Source of the DNA: Planctomycetota bacterium
GTDB lineage: Bacteria > Planctomycetota > UBA1135 > GCA-002686595
Length of the DNA: 64,000 nucleotides
NCBI GenBank assembly: GCA_020847695.1
Contig: JADLBP010000211.1
Coordinates: 62,001-126,000 of the forward strand
Direction: 5' to 3'
How positions within the stretch are numbered: position 1 is the first letter of the stretch; every line of letters begins with the position of its first letter. The position numbers were made by a program, and so were the translations under genes. This document shows positions 20,058-29,790 of this stretch, in pieces. The notes under the pieces were generated by a model, which worked only from the letters and a program-made list of their open reading frames with translations, made no database searches and was not told where the DNA came from.

Positions 20058-21754
20058 AGTCGGTCGATCCGCTCCCGCCGCTCGCTCCCGCGCGCCGCCT
20101 CGTCCTCCAGCTCGCCGCGTGGTTGCTCCTCGCGCTCGCGAGCCCGGGCATCCTCGTGCCCGACGGCGTGTGGTTGCTCGCGATCCTCGGCGTCGCGCTG
20201 TGGAGCCTCTCGGCGTCGCGGCCGGGCAAGGGCGCGTTCTGGATCGAGTGGTTCGCGAGCTCGCTCGGCTGGGCGTGGATCTGCGGCTGGGCGTGGCACG
20301 TGTGGCCGGGCACGTTGCTCTTCATGGGGCCCGCGAACGGGCTCTACGCGTGCGCCGCGATGGCTCTGCTGCGCCGCACCGCGCGCGTCGCGCCGCTCGC
20401 GCTCGCCGCGCCGCTCGCGTGGCTCGGCGTCGAGACGTTGAAGTCGATCCTCGAGCCGCCGTTCGGCCTGCCGTGGATGCGCCTCGGCACGCACTTGCAC
20501 GCCGCGGACTGGATCCTCGGCAGCGCGCGCGTCTGGGGCGTGATCGGGCTCGGCTGGGTGCTCGCGGCGCTCGGCGGATGGATCGCCGATGTGCTCGGCG
20601 GTGGGGGCTCGAAGCTCGCGCGCTCCGGCGTGTTCGCGGGCGTGCCGCTGCTCGCCGGAGTGCTGCTCAGCGCGCTGGTGCCCGCGCCGGACACCGTCGA
20701 CGGGCCGCGCGTGCTGCTGGTGCAACCGAACATCGCGCAGAGCCGCAAGATGCGCGCGCGCGGCGGCGACGAGATCTTCAAGGAAGGCCGCGCGCGGACG
20801 CTCGAAGGGCTCGCCGCCGCGCGCGCGTCCGCCGAGCCGCCGCCGGACCTCGTCTGTTGGGGCGAGACGATGCTCGGGATGCCGATCATGGATCGCGGGC
20901 TCGCCGCGGCGATCGAGCAGGGCGCCTCGAGCGATCCGTGGGCCGGCTACGAAGCGGACGTCGAGTGGGTCCACGGCTGGCTCGACGTCGAGGACAACTG
21001 GATCGGTCAGGGGCTGTTCGGCGCGACGCGCACCGGCGCCGTGCTGCCCGCGGGGACGAGCTTCCTCGCCGGCGCGGAGACGTTCGTCGCCCACGAGGGG
21101 CGGGTCCGACGGCGCAATTCCATGGTGCTGTGGAACGCGGACGGCGTGCGCGACGGTGTCGCGTCCAAGCTCCACTTGGTGCCCGGCGCCGAGACGTTGA
21201 CCGGGCTCGAGCGCTTCGATTGGGCGCGCGGCGCCATCGGGGCACTCGCGGGGTACGTGCCCGACCTGCTCGCCGACGACGAGGCGGGGATCCTCGAGCT
21301 CGCGACCCGCGACGGCCGCCGCTTCCGCTTCGGCGGCAGCGTCTGTTTCGACAACGCGTTCGACGACCCGTACACCGGGCCGGCGCGCCGGGACGACCTC
21401 GCGTTCCACCTGATCGTCAGCAACGAGGCGTGGTACCTCCAGAGCCACGAGGTCGATCAGATGATGGCCTTCTCGCACCTCGAGGCCGCGCTGACCGGGC
21501 GGGCGGTGGTGCGCGCGACCAACTCGGGAGCGAGCGCGGTGATCGGGCCCGACGGGCTCGAGGTCGCGCGCCTCGTCGTCGACGGCTCGGACCGCGAGGT
21601 CGGCGGCAGCCTGCTCGCGACGGTGCCGGTGCCCGCGCCCGGCGTCGGCGTCACCCCCTATGTACGTAGCGAGCGCCTGTGGCAGCTCGCGGTGCTGGTC
21701 GCGCCACTCGCGGCGCTGCTGCTCGCCCGCCGCCGGCGCGCACCGGCGGCGTAG
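20054..21754 (+). CDS. lnt: Apolipoprotein N-acyltransferase
   Basis: N-terminal TMs plus nitrilase-like domain: 'PRVLLVQPNIAQSRK', 'DLVCWGETM', 'SKLHLVPGAE', 'FGGSVCFDNAFDDP', 'LIVSNEAWY'; TTG start overlapping the moeA stop (TTGA). Confidence 0.9.
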   Translation: MKSVDPLPPLAPARRLVLQLAAWLLLALASPGILVPDGVWLLAILGVALWSLSASRPGKGAFWIEWFASSLGWAWICGWAWHVWPGTLLFMGPANGLYACAAMALLRRTARVAPLALAAPLAWLGVETLKSILEPPFGLPWMRLGTHLHAADWILGSARVWGVIGLGWVLAALGGWIADVLGGGGSKLARSGVFAGVPLLAGVLLSALVPAPDTVDGPRVLLVQPNIAQSRKMRARGGDEIFKEGRARTLEGLAAARASAEPPPDLVCWGETMLGMPIMDRGLAAAIEQGASSDPWAGYEADVEWVHGWLDVEDNWIGQGLFGATRTGAVLPAGTSFLAGAETFVAHEGRVRRRNSMVLWNADGVRDGVASKLHLVPGAETLTGLERFDWARGAIGALAGYVPDLLADDEAGILELATRDGRRFRFGGSVCFDNAFDDPYTGPARRDDLAFHLIVSNEAWYLQSHEVDQMMAFSHLEAALTGRAVVRATNSGASAVIGPDGLEVARLVVDGSDREVGGSLLATVPVPAPGVGVTPYVRSERLWQLAVLVAPLAALLLARRRRAPAA

Positions 21755-21877
21755 TCGAGCCGCGCCGCAGGCGGTCGCCGTCGAGCGCTCCGACCCGCGC
21801 CGCGTGATCGGCCGGCGTAACCGGGCGGCCGAGCCAGGTAATCACGCCGGTGTCGATGACAGACGGGCCAACGTCCC

Positions 21878-21907
21878 TTGACCCTCGCTCGACACCCTCC
21901 CTATACT
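21878..21907 (+). promoter_or_regulatory. Putative sigma70-type promoter (TTGACC-N18-TATACT)
   Basis: Hexamers read directly at 21878-21883 and 21902-21907, upstream of the coiled-coil gene. Confidence 0.6.
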
Positions 21908-22057
21908 CCCCGCCCTCTCCAGTTCGACTCCGGCCCACCCAGACTCTGATCCGCGCCCGGTGCCAGCCCCTGCGCCCCGCACCCCGCGCGCGTCCCCAAA
22001 GCCGAAGACGAACGGGTCCCCATCCGACTCTCGACACCCCGCCCTTCTCATCGACGT

Positions 22058-22915
22058 ATGAGCACGATCGGCAAGATCTTCATCATCCTCAACGCGCTCC
22101 TCGCCGCGGCCTTCCTGGGCTACGCGGTTCACTCGCTCGGGAAGACCAAGCAAGTGATGGAGGATCACAAGAAGGTCCTGGCGGAACGCGACGCGAAGGT
22201 CGCCGACCAGGACAAGCAGATCGCCGACCTCAGCACCCGCCTCAACGGCGAAACCGGTGCGAAGGACGCGGCGCGCGCCGAAGCGGTCAACAACAAGGAC
22301 CTCGCCGATCGCAACCAACGCGACCTCGACGCGGCGAAGGACGAGAGCTCGAAGCTCAAGTCGCAGCTCGACAAGATCAGCGAGAGCCTCGGCGGCTTCA
22401 ACACGACCAACCAGGACCTGATCGCCGCCAAGGACAAGGCCTTCGCGGAAGCCCGCGACGCCGAGAAGGCGCGCGACCAGGCGCTGGAAGAGAAGATGGC
22501 GGCCGAGAAGGCGCGCCGTGACGCGGAAGACGCGCTCGCCGCCGCGAACGTCGAGATCGAAGGCCTGAAGACCGAGGTCGCCTCGGCCAGCCAGAACATC
22601 GACGACCTGAACACCAAGCTCAGCACGGTGGTCGCGGTCACCGGCGTCGATCTCCAGAAGATCACCGCCCAGCCGCAGATCGACGGCGCGGTGATGGGGA
22701 TCTCCTACGACATCAAGCCGGGCCTCCTGACGCTGAACGTCGGCTCGGACGCGGGCGTCACCGCCGGCATGACCTTCGAGATCTACCGCGGCAGCACCTA
22801 CAAGGGCCAAGCGCGCGTCCAGAAGGTCCTGAACAACATGTGCTCGGCGCTGATCACGCGCCCGGTCGCCGGTCAGACGATCGGCCAAGGCGACAGCGCC
22901 TCGACCCGCCTCTGA
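22058..22915 (+). CDS. Membrane-anchored coiled-coil protein with C-terminal β-rich domain (function unknown)
   Basis: N-term TM 'IFIILNALLAAAFLGYAVHSL', ~150-aa charged coiled coil, C-term 'GLLTLNVGSDAGVTAGMTFEIYRGSTYKGQARVQKV'. Confidence 0.88.
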   Translation: MSTIGKIFIILNALLAAAFLGYAVHSLGKTKQVMEDHKKVLAERDAKVADQDKQIADLSTRLNGETGAKDAARAEAVNNKDLADRNQRDLDAAKDESSKLKSQLDKISESLGGFNTTNQDLIAAKDKAFAEARDAEKARDQALEEKMAAEKARRDAEDALAAANVEIEGLKTEVASASQNIDDLNTKLSTVVAVTGVDLQKITAQPQIDGAVMGISYDIKPGLLTLNVGSDAGVTAGMTFEIYRGSTYKGQARVQKVLNNMCSALITRPVAGQTIGQGDSASTRL

Positions 22916-22946
22916 TCCCGGCCCACCCCCGAAGGGACTACGAACC

Positions 22947-23153
22947 ATGGCCAAGAGCACTCGGATGAGCAAGCGCGCGGCGTCCTCGCCGACGCCGGTC
23001 CAGCAAGCGCAAGTCGTCGAGGCGTCGGCTTCCAGCGAAGCCAGCGTCTACACCGGGGTCGCGATCGTCGCGACGCTCGTGTTCCTCGTCGCCTGCATCA
23101 TGATGGATCACGAGCTCGGACCGCTCGGCAGCGGCCTGTTCTTCAAGGGCTGA
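22947..23153 (+). CDS. Small single-pass membrane protein (68 aa)
   Basis: ATG preceded by 'gaaggga'; TM 'VYTGVAIVATLVFLVACIMM'; directly followed by a strong terminator. Confidence 0.8.
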   Translation: MAKSTRMSKRAASSPTPVQQAQVVEASASSEASVYTGVAIVATLVFLVACIMMDHELGPLGSGLFFKG

Positions 23154-23171
23154 GCTCCCGCTTCGAACCAC

Positions 23172-23213
23172 GCGCGGCCGTCGTCCTCTCCGGACGGCGG
23201 CCGCGCTGCTTTT
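23172..23213 (+). terminator. Rho-independent terminator
   Basis: 15-bp stem gcgcggccgtcgtcc/ggacggcggccgcgc (one G-U pair), 5-nt loop tctcc, followed by tgctttt. Confidence 0.85.
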
Positions 23214-23579
23214 CGGCCCGGGCCTCGCGCCCGGCGTGAGCTCGCCGTGAACTCGGGCGCATCCGCCGTTCGAAGGGCGCGAGCCGCCGCGCTCGCGAGC
23301 GAGCTCTCGACCGGTGCGAGCGCGTCGCATCGAGACGATCGAGACCTCGGCGTGTGCGCCGCGTCGCTCGCCGTGAACGCGCCGTCCGCGCGGGCACGCC
23401 GTTCGGGACGCGCATTCCGCGCGATCCACGCTAGAATCCGCGCGTTCTGCGGGGCGGAAGCTCGACGCGCGCGCGACGCGCCGGATGCCCGCCCGCGCAC
23501 GCCGCGCGTCGGCGTGCGAAAGCGAGAGAGGGACACACGAGCGCGCTCGAGCGAGTCTCAGTGAGAAGGGTACGGGGTC

Positions 23580-24638
23580 TTGGAATCCAATCCGTGGCAA
23601 TGGGTGCTGGGTCGATTCTCCGTCGACATGGGGATCGATTTGGGCACCGCCAACACGCTGGTCACGGTGCGCGGGCGCGGCATCATCCTGAATGAGCCCA
23701 GCGTCGTCGCCGTGAAGAAGGGCACCAACGAGGTGCTGCTCGACGGCATGGCGGTCGGCAAGGCCGCGAAGGACATGCTCGGCAAGGCGCCGTCCGGCAT
23801 CGAAGTCATCCGTCCGCTGCGCAACGGCGTGATCGCGGACTTCGAGGTGACCGAGCGGATGCTCCGCTACTTCATCACCAAGGTCCACGAGGGCCGCACG
23901 TGGGTGAAGCCGCAGGTGGTGATCTCGGTGCCGGTCGGCATCACCGCGGTCGAGCGTCGCGCGGTGATCCACTCGGCGGAACGCGCCGGCGCGCGCCGCG
24001 TGTTCCTGATCGACGAGCCGATGGCCGCGGGCATCGGCGTGCAATTGCCGGTGACCGAACCGCGCGGCTCGCTGATCGTCGACATCGGCGGCGGCACGAG
24101 CGAGATCGCGGTGATCGCGCTCGCCGGCCTGGTCTGCGCGACCAGCTTGCGCATCGCGGGCGACGAGCTCGACGAAGCGATCATGAACCACCTGCGCCGC
24201 CACCACAACTTGGCGATCGGCGAGCAGAGCGCGGAGCGCATCAAGCTGACGATCGGCTCGGCGTGGCCGCTCGAGCAAGAGCTCTCGATGACCGTCGCCG
24301 GCCGCGACACCGTCCACGGATTGCCGCGGCGCACGTCGGTGACGTCGATCGAGATCCGCGAAGCGCTCTCCGGTCCGGTGCGCCAGATCTGCGAGGCGAC
24401 GCGCTCGATCCTCGAGGAAGCGCCGCCGGAAATCTCCGCGGACATCGTCGAGACCGGCGTCACGCTGGTCGGCGGCGGCGCGCTGCTGCCCGGCCTCGCC
24501 AACGCGATGAGCGAACTGCTCGGCATCCCGGCGCGCGTCGCCGAGGATCCGCTGACGGCGGTCGCGCGCGGCACCGGCGTGTTCCTCGAGCGCCTGGACG
24601 ACTTCTCGTCGGTGCTCTCGACCGACGACGAAGGCTGA
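23580..24638 (+). CDS. mreB: Rod shape-determining protein MreB
   Basis: 'DMGIDLGTANTLVTVRGRGIILNEPSVVAV', 'DIGGGTSEIAVIAL', 'VTLVGGGALLPGLANAMSE'; TTG start. Confidence 0.97.
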   Translation: MESNPWQWVLGRFSVDMGIDLGTANTLVTVRGRGIILNEPSVVAVKKGTNEVLLDGMAVGKAAKDMLGKAPSGIEVIRPLRNGVIADFEVTERMLRYFITKVHEGRTWVKPQVVISVPVGITAVERRAVIHSAERAGARRVFLIDEPMAAGIGVQLPVTEPRGSLIVDIGGGTSEIAVIALAGLVCATSLRIAGDELDEAIMNHLRRHHNLAIGEQSAERIKLTIGSAWPLEQELSMTVAGRDTVHGLPRRTSVTSIEIREALSGPVRQICEATRSILEEAPPEISADIVETGVTLVGGGALLPGLANAMSELLGIPARVAEDPLTAVARGTGVFLERLDDFSSVLSTDDEG

Positions 24639-24677
24639 ACGACCCGCGCGTCCGCGAGCGGCTAGGAGGCGATCGCC

Positions 24678-26057
24678 GTGCGTCTGACCTATGCACGCGC
24701 GCTCTACCTGATCCTGTTCGTCGCGGCGTTGGTGTGCTCGCTCAAGCCGATGCCGTCGGTCGACGCGGCGCTCGAGCGAGCGAGCTCGCCGCTGCGCCTG
24801 CTCGCCGAGCTCGCCGCGCCGGCCGAATGGGCGCGTTCCAGCCGCGTCGAGGCCGCGGTCGCGCACCTCGCGAGCACCGCGGAACGCGAGCAGGAGCTGC
24901 GGCGCGAGCTCTACGCCGACGAGTGGCGCTTCACGTTGCCGCAGAGCCCGGAGCTCGCCGCCGGGCGCCGGTTCGTCCGCGGCGACGTCGTCGGACGCGG
25001 CGAGACGTCGCGCGATCGGCTCGAAGTGCACCTCGAGAGCGCGGACGCGTCGGGCATCGAGGTCGGCATGCCGGTGATCTCTGGCGACGCGTACGTCGGC
25101 CGGGTCGCCGAGCTCGAACGCGCGCGCCCCGGCGTCGCATGGATCGAGCTCGTCACCGCGCGCGGCGCGTACGTCGGCGCGCGGGTCGACGTCGAGCGCA
25201 CCCAGCGGAGCGCGTCGCTGGTGGTCGGCGGCGTCAGCGGCGCGTCGGCGAGCACCGCGCACGCGTACCTCGCGGTGCACCACCCCGAGGATCCCGAGCT
25301 CTTCGAGGGCCGCGTCGTCGTCGACGAGACGTGGTCGCACTTCGAGCGCTTCGCGGAGGAGTCGCGCGGGTTCGAGCTCGGCTACCTCGAGCGCGACCCG
25401 TCCGGCGCCGCGGGCGTGCGGCCGACGCTCGACTACCAGAACGGCCTCTTCCACGTCGCGGTGGTCTGCCCGGCGGGCGTCGCGCGCGGCGAGGAGACCG
25501 CGCACGTCGACGAGCTCGAGAGCGGACGCTGGGTGCGAGCGCGCGTGCTGTCGTCGCGCGACCCGGCGCGCGCGTGGGGCGGCATCGTGCTCGCCGCGGG
25601 CTCGAGCGACGGCGTGCGCCCGGGTTCGGCGGTCGTGTTCGGCACGCGGCTGGTCGGTCGGGTGGAGGCCGTGTCGCGCTGGAGCGCCAAGGTCAGTTTG
25701 CTCGCGTCGCGCGGCTTCGCGCTCGGTGCGGTCGCGCGCGTCGCGAGCGACGAGCGGCCCGCGGCGCTCGGCGAGATCCGCGCGCTCGGCGGGCGCGACG
25801 AGCAGGGCGCCGCGCGGTTCGTGTGGAGCGCGCCGCGCGAGCTCGCCGGCGAGGCCGGCGCGACCTCCGACGCGATCCTTTTCACCGGCTCCGGCGACCG
25901 CGGCGTGCCGCGCGGGCTGATCGTCGGGCGCGCGGCGCTGCCCGCGCACGCGCGCGCGAGCGTCGAGTTCGGCCTGACCGAGTTCGCCGACGGCGCCGAG
26001 CTCGGCGAGGTCTGGGTCTTCGCGCCCGAAGAGCCCGCCACGGAGGGCGCGCCGTGA
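24678..26057 (+). CDS. mreC: Rod shape-determining protein MreC-like
   Basis: Position between mreB and mreD; N-term TM; 'DRLEVHLESADASGIEVGMPVISGDAYVGRV' MreC-type β domain. Confidence 0.8.
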   Translation: MRLTYARALYLILFVAALVCSLKPMPSVDAALERASSPLRLLAELAAPAEWARSSRVEAAVAHLASTAEREQELRRELYADEWRFTLPQSPELAAGRRFVRGDVVGRGETSRDRLEVHLESADASGIEVGMPVISGDAYVGRVAELERARPGVAWIELVTARGAYVGARVDVERTQRSASLVVGGVSGASASTAHAYLAVHHPEDPELFEGRVVVDETWSHFERFAEESRGFELGYLERDPSGAAGVRPTLDYQNGLFHVAVVCPAGVARGEETAHVDELESGRWVRARVLSSRDPARAWGGIVLAAGSSDGVRPGSAVVFGTRLVGRVEAVSRWSAKVSLLASRGFALGAVARVASDERPAALGEIRALGGRDEQGAARFVWSAPRELAGEAGATSDAILFTGSGDRGVPRGLIVGRAALPAHARASVEFGLTEFADGAELGEVWVFAPEEPATEGAP

Positions 26058-26593
26058 CCAAGAGTCCGTGGCTCGCGTGGTTCTTGCTCTGCGTGTGGTC
26101 GCTGTGGGCGTCCGCGGTCGAAGCGCGGCTCGCCGATCCGTTCGGGCCGTTCGCGCCGGCGCTCGGATCGATGCTGGTGCTCGGACTCGCCGCGCGGCTC
26201 TCGACCGGTCAGTCGTTCGGGCTCGCGCTGGTCGGGACGTGCGGCGCCGCGGCGCTCGGCACGCAACCGGTCGCCGCGGTGCTCGCGGCGTTCCTCGGCG
26301 TGCTGCTCTTCCTGCGCATCGTTCGATCGGCGCTCGACGTGTCGTCGCCGCTGGTGCTCGCGGTCGCCACCGGCATCGCCGTGTTCGGCGCGCAGACGTG
26401 GGGCGAGCTCGTCCGCGAATCGCGCTTGGTGCACGGGCTCGCGCTCGCCGACGGAGCGCTCTGGCGGTCGCTCGCGACCGCGGTTTCGAGCGGCGTCGCG
26501 ATGCTTCTCGTCGGGCCCGCGATCGCCTACCTTCCGGGAGTGACGCCGCTGAAGAGGAACTCCCCGTGGTCCAACGTCGCGTCGGTCCGCTGA
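26054..26593 (+). CDS. mreD: MreD-like rod shape-determining membrane protein
   Basis: Multi-TM protein between mreC and PBP2; GTG overlapping the mreC stop (GTGA). Confidence 0.65.
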   Translation: MTKSPWLAWFLLCVWSLWASAVEARLADPFGPFAPALGSMLVLGLAARLSTGQSFGLALVGTCGAAALGTQPVAAVLAAFLGVLLFLRIVRSALDVSSPLVLAVATGIAVFGAQTWGELVRESRLVHGLALADGALWRSLATAVSSGVAMLLVGPAIAYLPGVTPLKRNSPWSNVASVR

Positions 26594-29500
26594 TCGCGCT
26601 GGTGGTCCTGGGGCTCGGCGTGCTCGTCGCGCGCCTGTTCCAGATCCAGGTGGTCCAGCACCGCACGTGGGCCGCCGAGGCCGCGAACCTCGTGCGTTCC
26701 GGCAGCGTCGTGCCGTTCCAGCGCGGTGCGATCCTCGACGCGCGCGGCCGGCCGCTCGCGCACGAGCGCCGCGCGTTCCAGGTCGAGTTCTGCTACCGCG
26801 ACTTCCGGCGCGCCAATCCGTTGGGCGCGGTCGTGCACGCGCGTTCGGCGTTGTTCGCGCGTCCGGTCGGCTACGCGGAGACGCTCGGCGAGCTCGCGTC
26901 CGCCGCACGGACGCTCGCGCTGCTGTCGCCTCGCTCGCTCGCGGCGTTCGCGCGCGGCGAAGGGCTCGCGCTCGGAGGCGGCAGCGCCGTCGCGCCGAGC
27001 TCGTCGCCCGCGGAGGACCAGTGTGCCGCGCGCGCCGCCGACGTGCGCTTCTACATCGGTTCGTTGCTCGAGTTCACGCTGAAGGAGCGCCGCGCGCTGC
27101 GCGACGCGATCGCGAACGAACGCGAGATCGAGTCGTACGCCGCCTTCGCCGCGAAGGCGCGCGGCGTGACCGTCGAAGAGGTGCTCGCGGCGCTCGAGCG
27201 GCGCGTCGGCGAGTCGGTCGACGATCTCGGAAGGCTCGCGGCGCTGCTCTCGCGCGAAGGCGAGTCGCGCGCGGCGAGGTCGGATCCCGCGACGGCGCTC
27301 GCCGGGCTCTTCAGCGAGCTCGAAGGCTGGCGCGCCGAGGTCGAGGACGAGGTCGCGAGCGAGCTCTTCGCGCGCGCCGCCGGTTTCCGCGTCGGTCGAC
27401 TCGACGCGCGCACGGTCGAGGCGGGCTTCGACCTGACGTGGCTCGCGCGCGTGCTCTGCTGGGACGACGCTCGCGTCGCCGAATGGATCCAGCGCGAGCG
27501 GACGACGTGGCTCGAGAGCATCGCGCAATGGGGCGTGCCGACGGTGCTCGCGGAGATCCAGCTCGCGCCCGAGGACGAGCGCCGCGCGGTCGCGTTGGTC
27601 GGCGAGCTCGCCGCGCAGATCGCGCCCGCCGACGACGGCGGCGCCGAGCGCCGGCGCGCGTGGGCCGAGGACCGGCCGCTCGACTTCACGGCGTTCGAGC
27701 GTTGGCTCGTGCTCGGTGAGCTCGACGATCTGACCCTCGCGTCGTGCCCCGGCGGTCTCGGCGACGAACGCGAGCACACGTTCCCGTTCCAAGACCTGCG
27801 CGGCGACTCGGGCGCCGGCGTCGATCCGTGGCAACGCGTGGCCGCGCTCGAGCTCGCGCTGCGCGGCGAGAACGCCGCCGACTCCGCCGCGGTGCAGAGG
27901 CGCGCGGCGGAGTGGTATCGCCGCTGTGTCGACGACTGGGACTCGAGTTGGATCGCCGCGAACGTCGAGGCGCTGATCGTCGCGTGCGACGCGCGCTTGC
28001 AGCGCGAAGCGGCGCGCGAGCTCGATTCGCTGTTCGCGTGCGCGGAGATGGAGGAGCTCGGCGCGACCAAGCGCCTGCTCTGGAACCCCGCGCGCATCGC
28101 GCTCGCCGGCGAGCAGGTCGCGTACGTGCAGAAGGACCGCGGCAACCGGCCGTTCGTCGTCGAGGAGGAGCCGCCGTACGAGCTCGTCGAGACGCTTTCG
28201 CGCTACCGCGCGCGCTTCGCCGGCTTCTCGGTCCGCGCGCGTCAGGAGCGCGTCCGCGAGGTCGATCCGTCGACCGGGCGCACCGCGGCGGCGGGCTTGA
28301 TCGGCGGGCTCGGCGAGCCCGGCATGGTCGAGCTGCGGCGCCAACGGCGCGACGCGCACGAGCTCGCGGCGCTCTTGCGGCAGGGTTCGCGCAACGAAGC
28401 GGAGGCGCAGCGGCTCGCGGAGCTCGTCGCGAGCGTCGACCGCCCCGGCGAGAAGCGCGGCACCAGCGGCCTCGAAGGCTACTTCGATCCCGAGCTCTCC
28501 GGTCACAACGGTTATCGCGAGAGCCGCGGGCTGCAGGAGCTCTCCGAGCGCGACGCCGGCCGGCGCGACGTCGATCTCGACGCGCGCGACGGCAACGACG
28601 TCGTGCTGACGCTCGACCTCGACCTGCAGCGCGCCGCGGAGTGGGTGCTCCAGCATCCCGTCGGCGATCCCGATCCCGATCGACGCGACGAGCGTTGGCT
28701 CGCCGCGCCGGTCGGTGCGATCGTGTTGCTCACGGTCGACGGCGACGTGCTCGCCGCGGCGTCGGTGCCGCTCGACGATCGCGGCGAGACGGCGACGTCG
28801 AACCACCGCGACCTCGCGGTCGATCGCACGCTGCGCATCTTCGATCACCAGCCGCCGGGCTCGGTGTTCAAGCCGTTCGTCGCCGCATGGGCGCTCGATC
28901 ACCTCGGGCTCGATCCGACGCGCACGGTGCTCTGCCAGGGCGCGCCCGGCGATGGCGCGAACTACAAGGGCCTGCACTGCGCGAGCACGTACGGCCACGG
29001 CACGGTCGACCTCGCGGAAGCGCTGAAGCTGTCGTGCAACTGCTACTTCGCGTGGCTCGGCGAGCAGTTCGACGACGCGGCGGCGGTCGCGTGCCTCGAG
29101 ACGTTCGGATTCGGGGCGCCGACCGGGATCAAGACGTTCGGCACGCGCTCGGCGTGGCGCGAGGACACGTGGCGGAGCTACTCCAAGCTGCGCTTCACCA
29201 ACGTCCGCCAGCGGCTGTCGTTCGGAAACGGGCTCTCGGTCGTGCAAGCGACTCCGATGCAGGTCGGGCGCGCGCTGTGCGGGCTCGCGACCGGCGAGCT
29301 GCCCGATCTGCGGCTCGCCGCGGAGATCGGCGGCTCCGCGGTGCCGAAGTCCGCGCGGCCTCTGGAGATCTCCGCCGCGGCGCGCGAGCGCGTGCGCGCG
29401 GCGATGCTGACCGTCGCGAGCGACGCGCGCGGCACCGCGCACGCCGCGCTCAGCTCCGAAGACCTCGGCTTCGCCGTCGCGGTCAAGACCGGCAGCGCGG

Positions 29501-29790
29501 ACTACAAGGCGCTGCCGAAGGGCGCGAGCGCCGACGGCTCGAACAAGGTGCGCAAGCACACGTGGATCGGCGGTTGGCTGCCGGCGGAGGATCCCAAGCT
29601 GGTGTTCGTCGTCTTCGAGTTCGACACGCTCGCGACCGCGAGCCACGGCGCGGTGTGGCTCACGCAGGAGTTCCTGCAGCGCGACGAAGTGCGCGCGTGG
29701 CTCGCGGCGCAAGCCGCGGCCGACGCCGCGCGCGCCGTCGAGGCGTCGGCGCCCGCAGCCGGCGACGAAGCCGTGGAGCCGAAGCAATGA
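26566..29790 (+). CDS. mrdA: Penicillin-binding protein 2 (transpeptidase) with large insertion
   Basis: 'RGAILDARGRPLA'; catalytic 'PPGSVFKPFVA' (SxxK), 'LSCNCYF' (SxN), 'VAVKTGSA' (KTG); GTG start 26566. Confidence 0.9.
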   Translation: MVQRRVGPLIALVVLGLGVLVARLFQIQVVQHRTWAAEAANLVRSGSVVPFQRGAILDARGRPLAHERRAFQVEFCYRDFRRANPLGAVVHARSALFARPVGYAETLGELASAARTLALLSPRSLAAFARGEGLALGGGSAVAPSSSPAEDQCAARAADVRFYIGSLLEFTLKERRALRDAIANEREIESYAAFAAKARGVTVEEVLAALERRVGESVDDLGRLAALLSREGESRAARSDPATALAGLFSELEGWRAEVEDEVASELFARAAGFRVGRLDARTVEAGFDLTWLARVLCWDDARVAEWIQRERTTWLESIAQWGVPTVLAEIQLAPEDERRAVALVGELAAQIAPADDGGAERRRAWAEDRPLDFTAFERWLVLGELDDLTLASCPGGLGDEREHTFPFQDLRGDSGAGVDPWQRVAALELALRGENAADSAAVQRRAAEWYRRCVDDWDSSWIAANVEALIVACDARLQREAARELDSLFACAEMEELGATKRLLWNPARIALAGEQVAYVQKDRGNRPFVVEEEPPYELVETLSRYRARFAGFSVRARQERVREVDPSTGRTAAAGLIGGLGEPGMVELRRQRRDAHELAALLRQGSRNEAEAQRLAELVASVDRPGEKRGTSGLEGYFDPELSGHNGYRESRGLQELSERDAGRRDVDLDARDGNDVVLTLDLDLQRAAEWVLQHPVGDPDPDRRDERWLAAPVGAIVLLTVDGDVLAAASVPLDDRGETATSNHRDLAVDRTLRIFDHQPPGSVFKPFVAAWALDHLGLDPTRTVLCQGAPGDGANYKGLHCASTYGHGTVDLAEALKLSCNCYFAWLGEQFDDAAAVACLETFGFGAPTGIKTFGTRSAWREDTWRSYSKLRFTNVRQRLSFGNGLSVVQATPMQVGRALCGLATGELPDLRLAAEIGGSAVPKSARPLEISAAARERVRAAMLTVASDARGTAHAALSSEDLGFAVAVKTGSADYKALPKGASADGSNKVRKHTWIGGWLPAEDPKLVFVVFEFDTLATASHGAVWLTQEFLQRDEVRAWLAAQAAADAARAVEASAPAAGDEAVEPKQ

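Noticed and set aside
22938-26666. 1242-aa minus ORF
   Set aside because: Opposes mreB/mreC/mreD, which are unambiguous; no recognisable motif.
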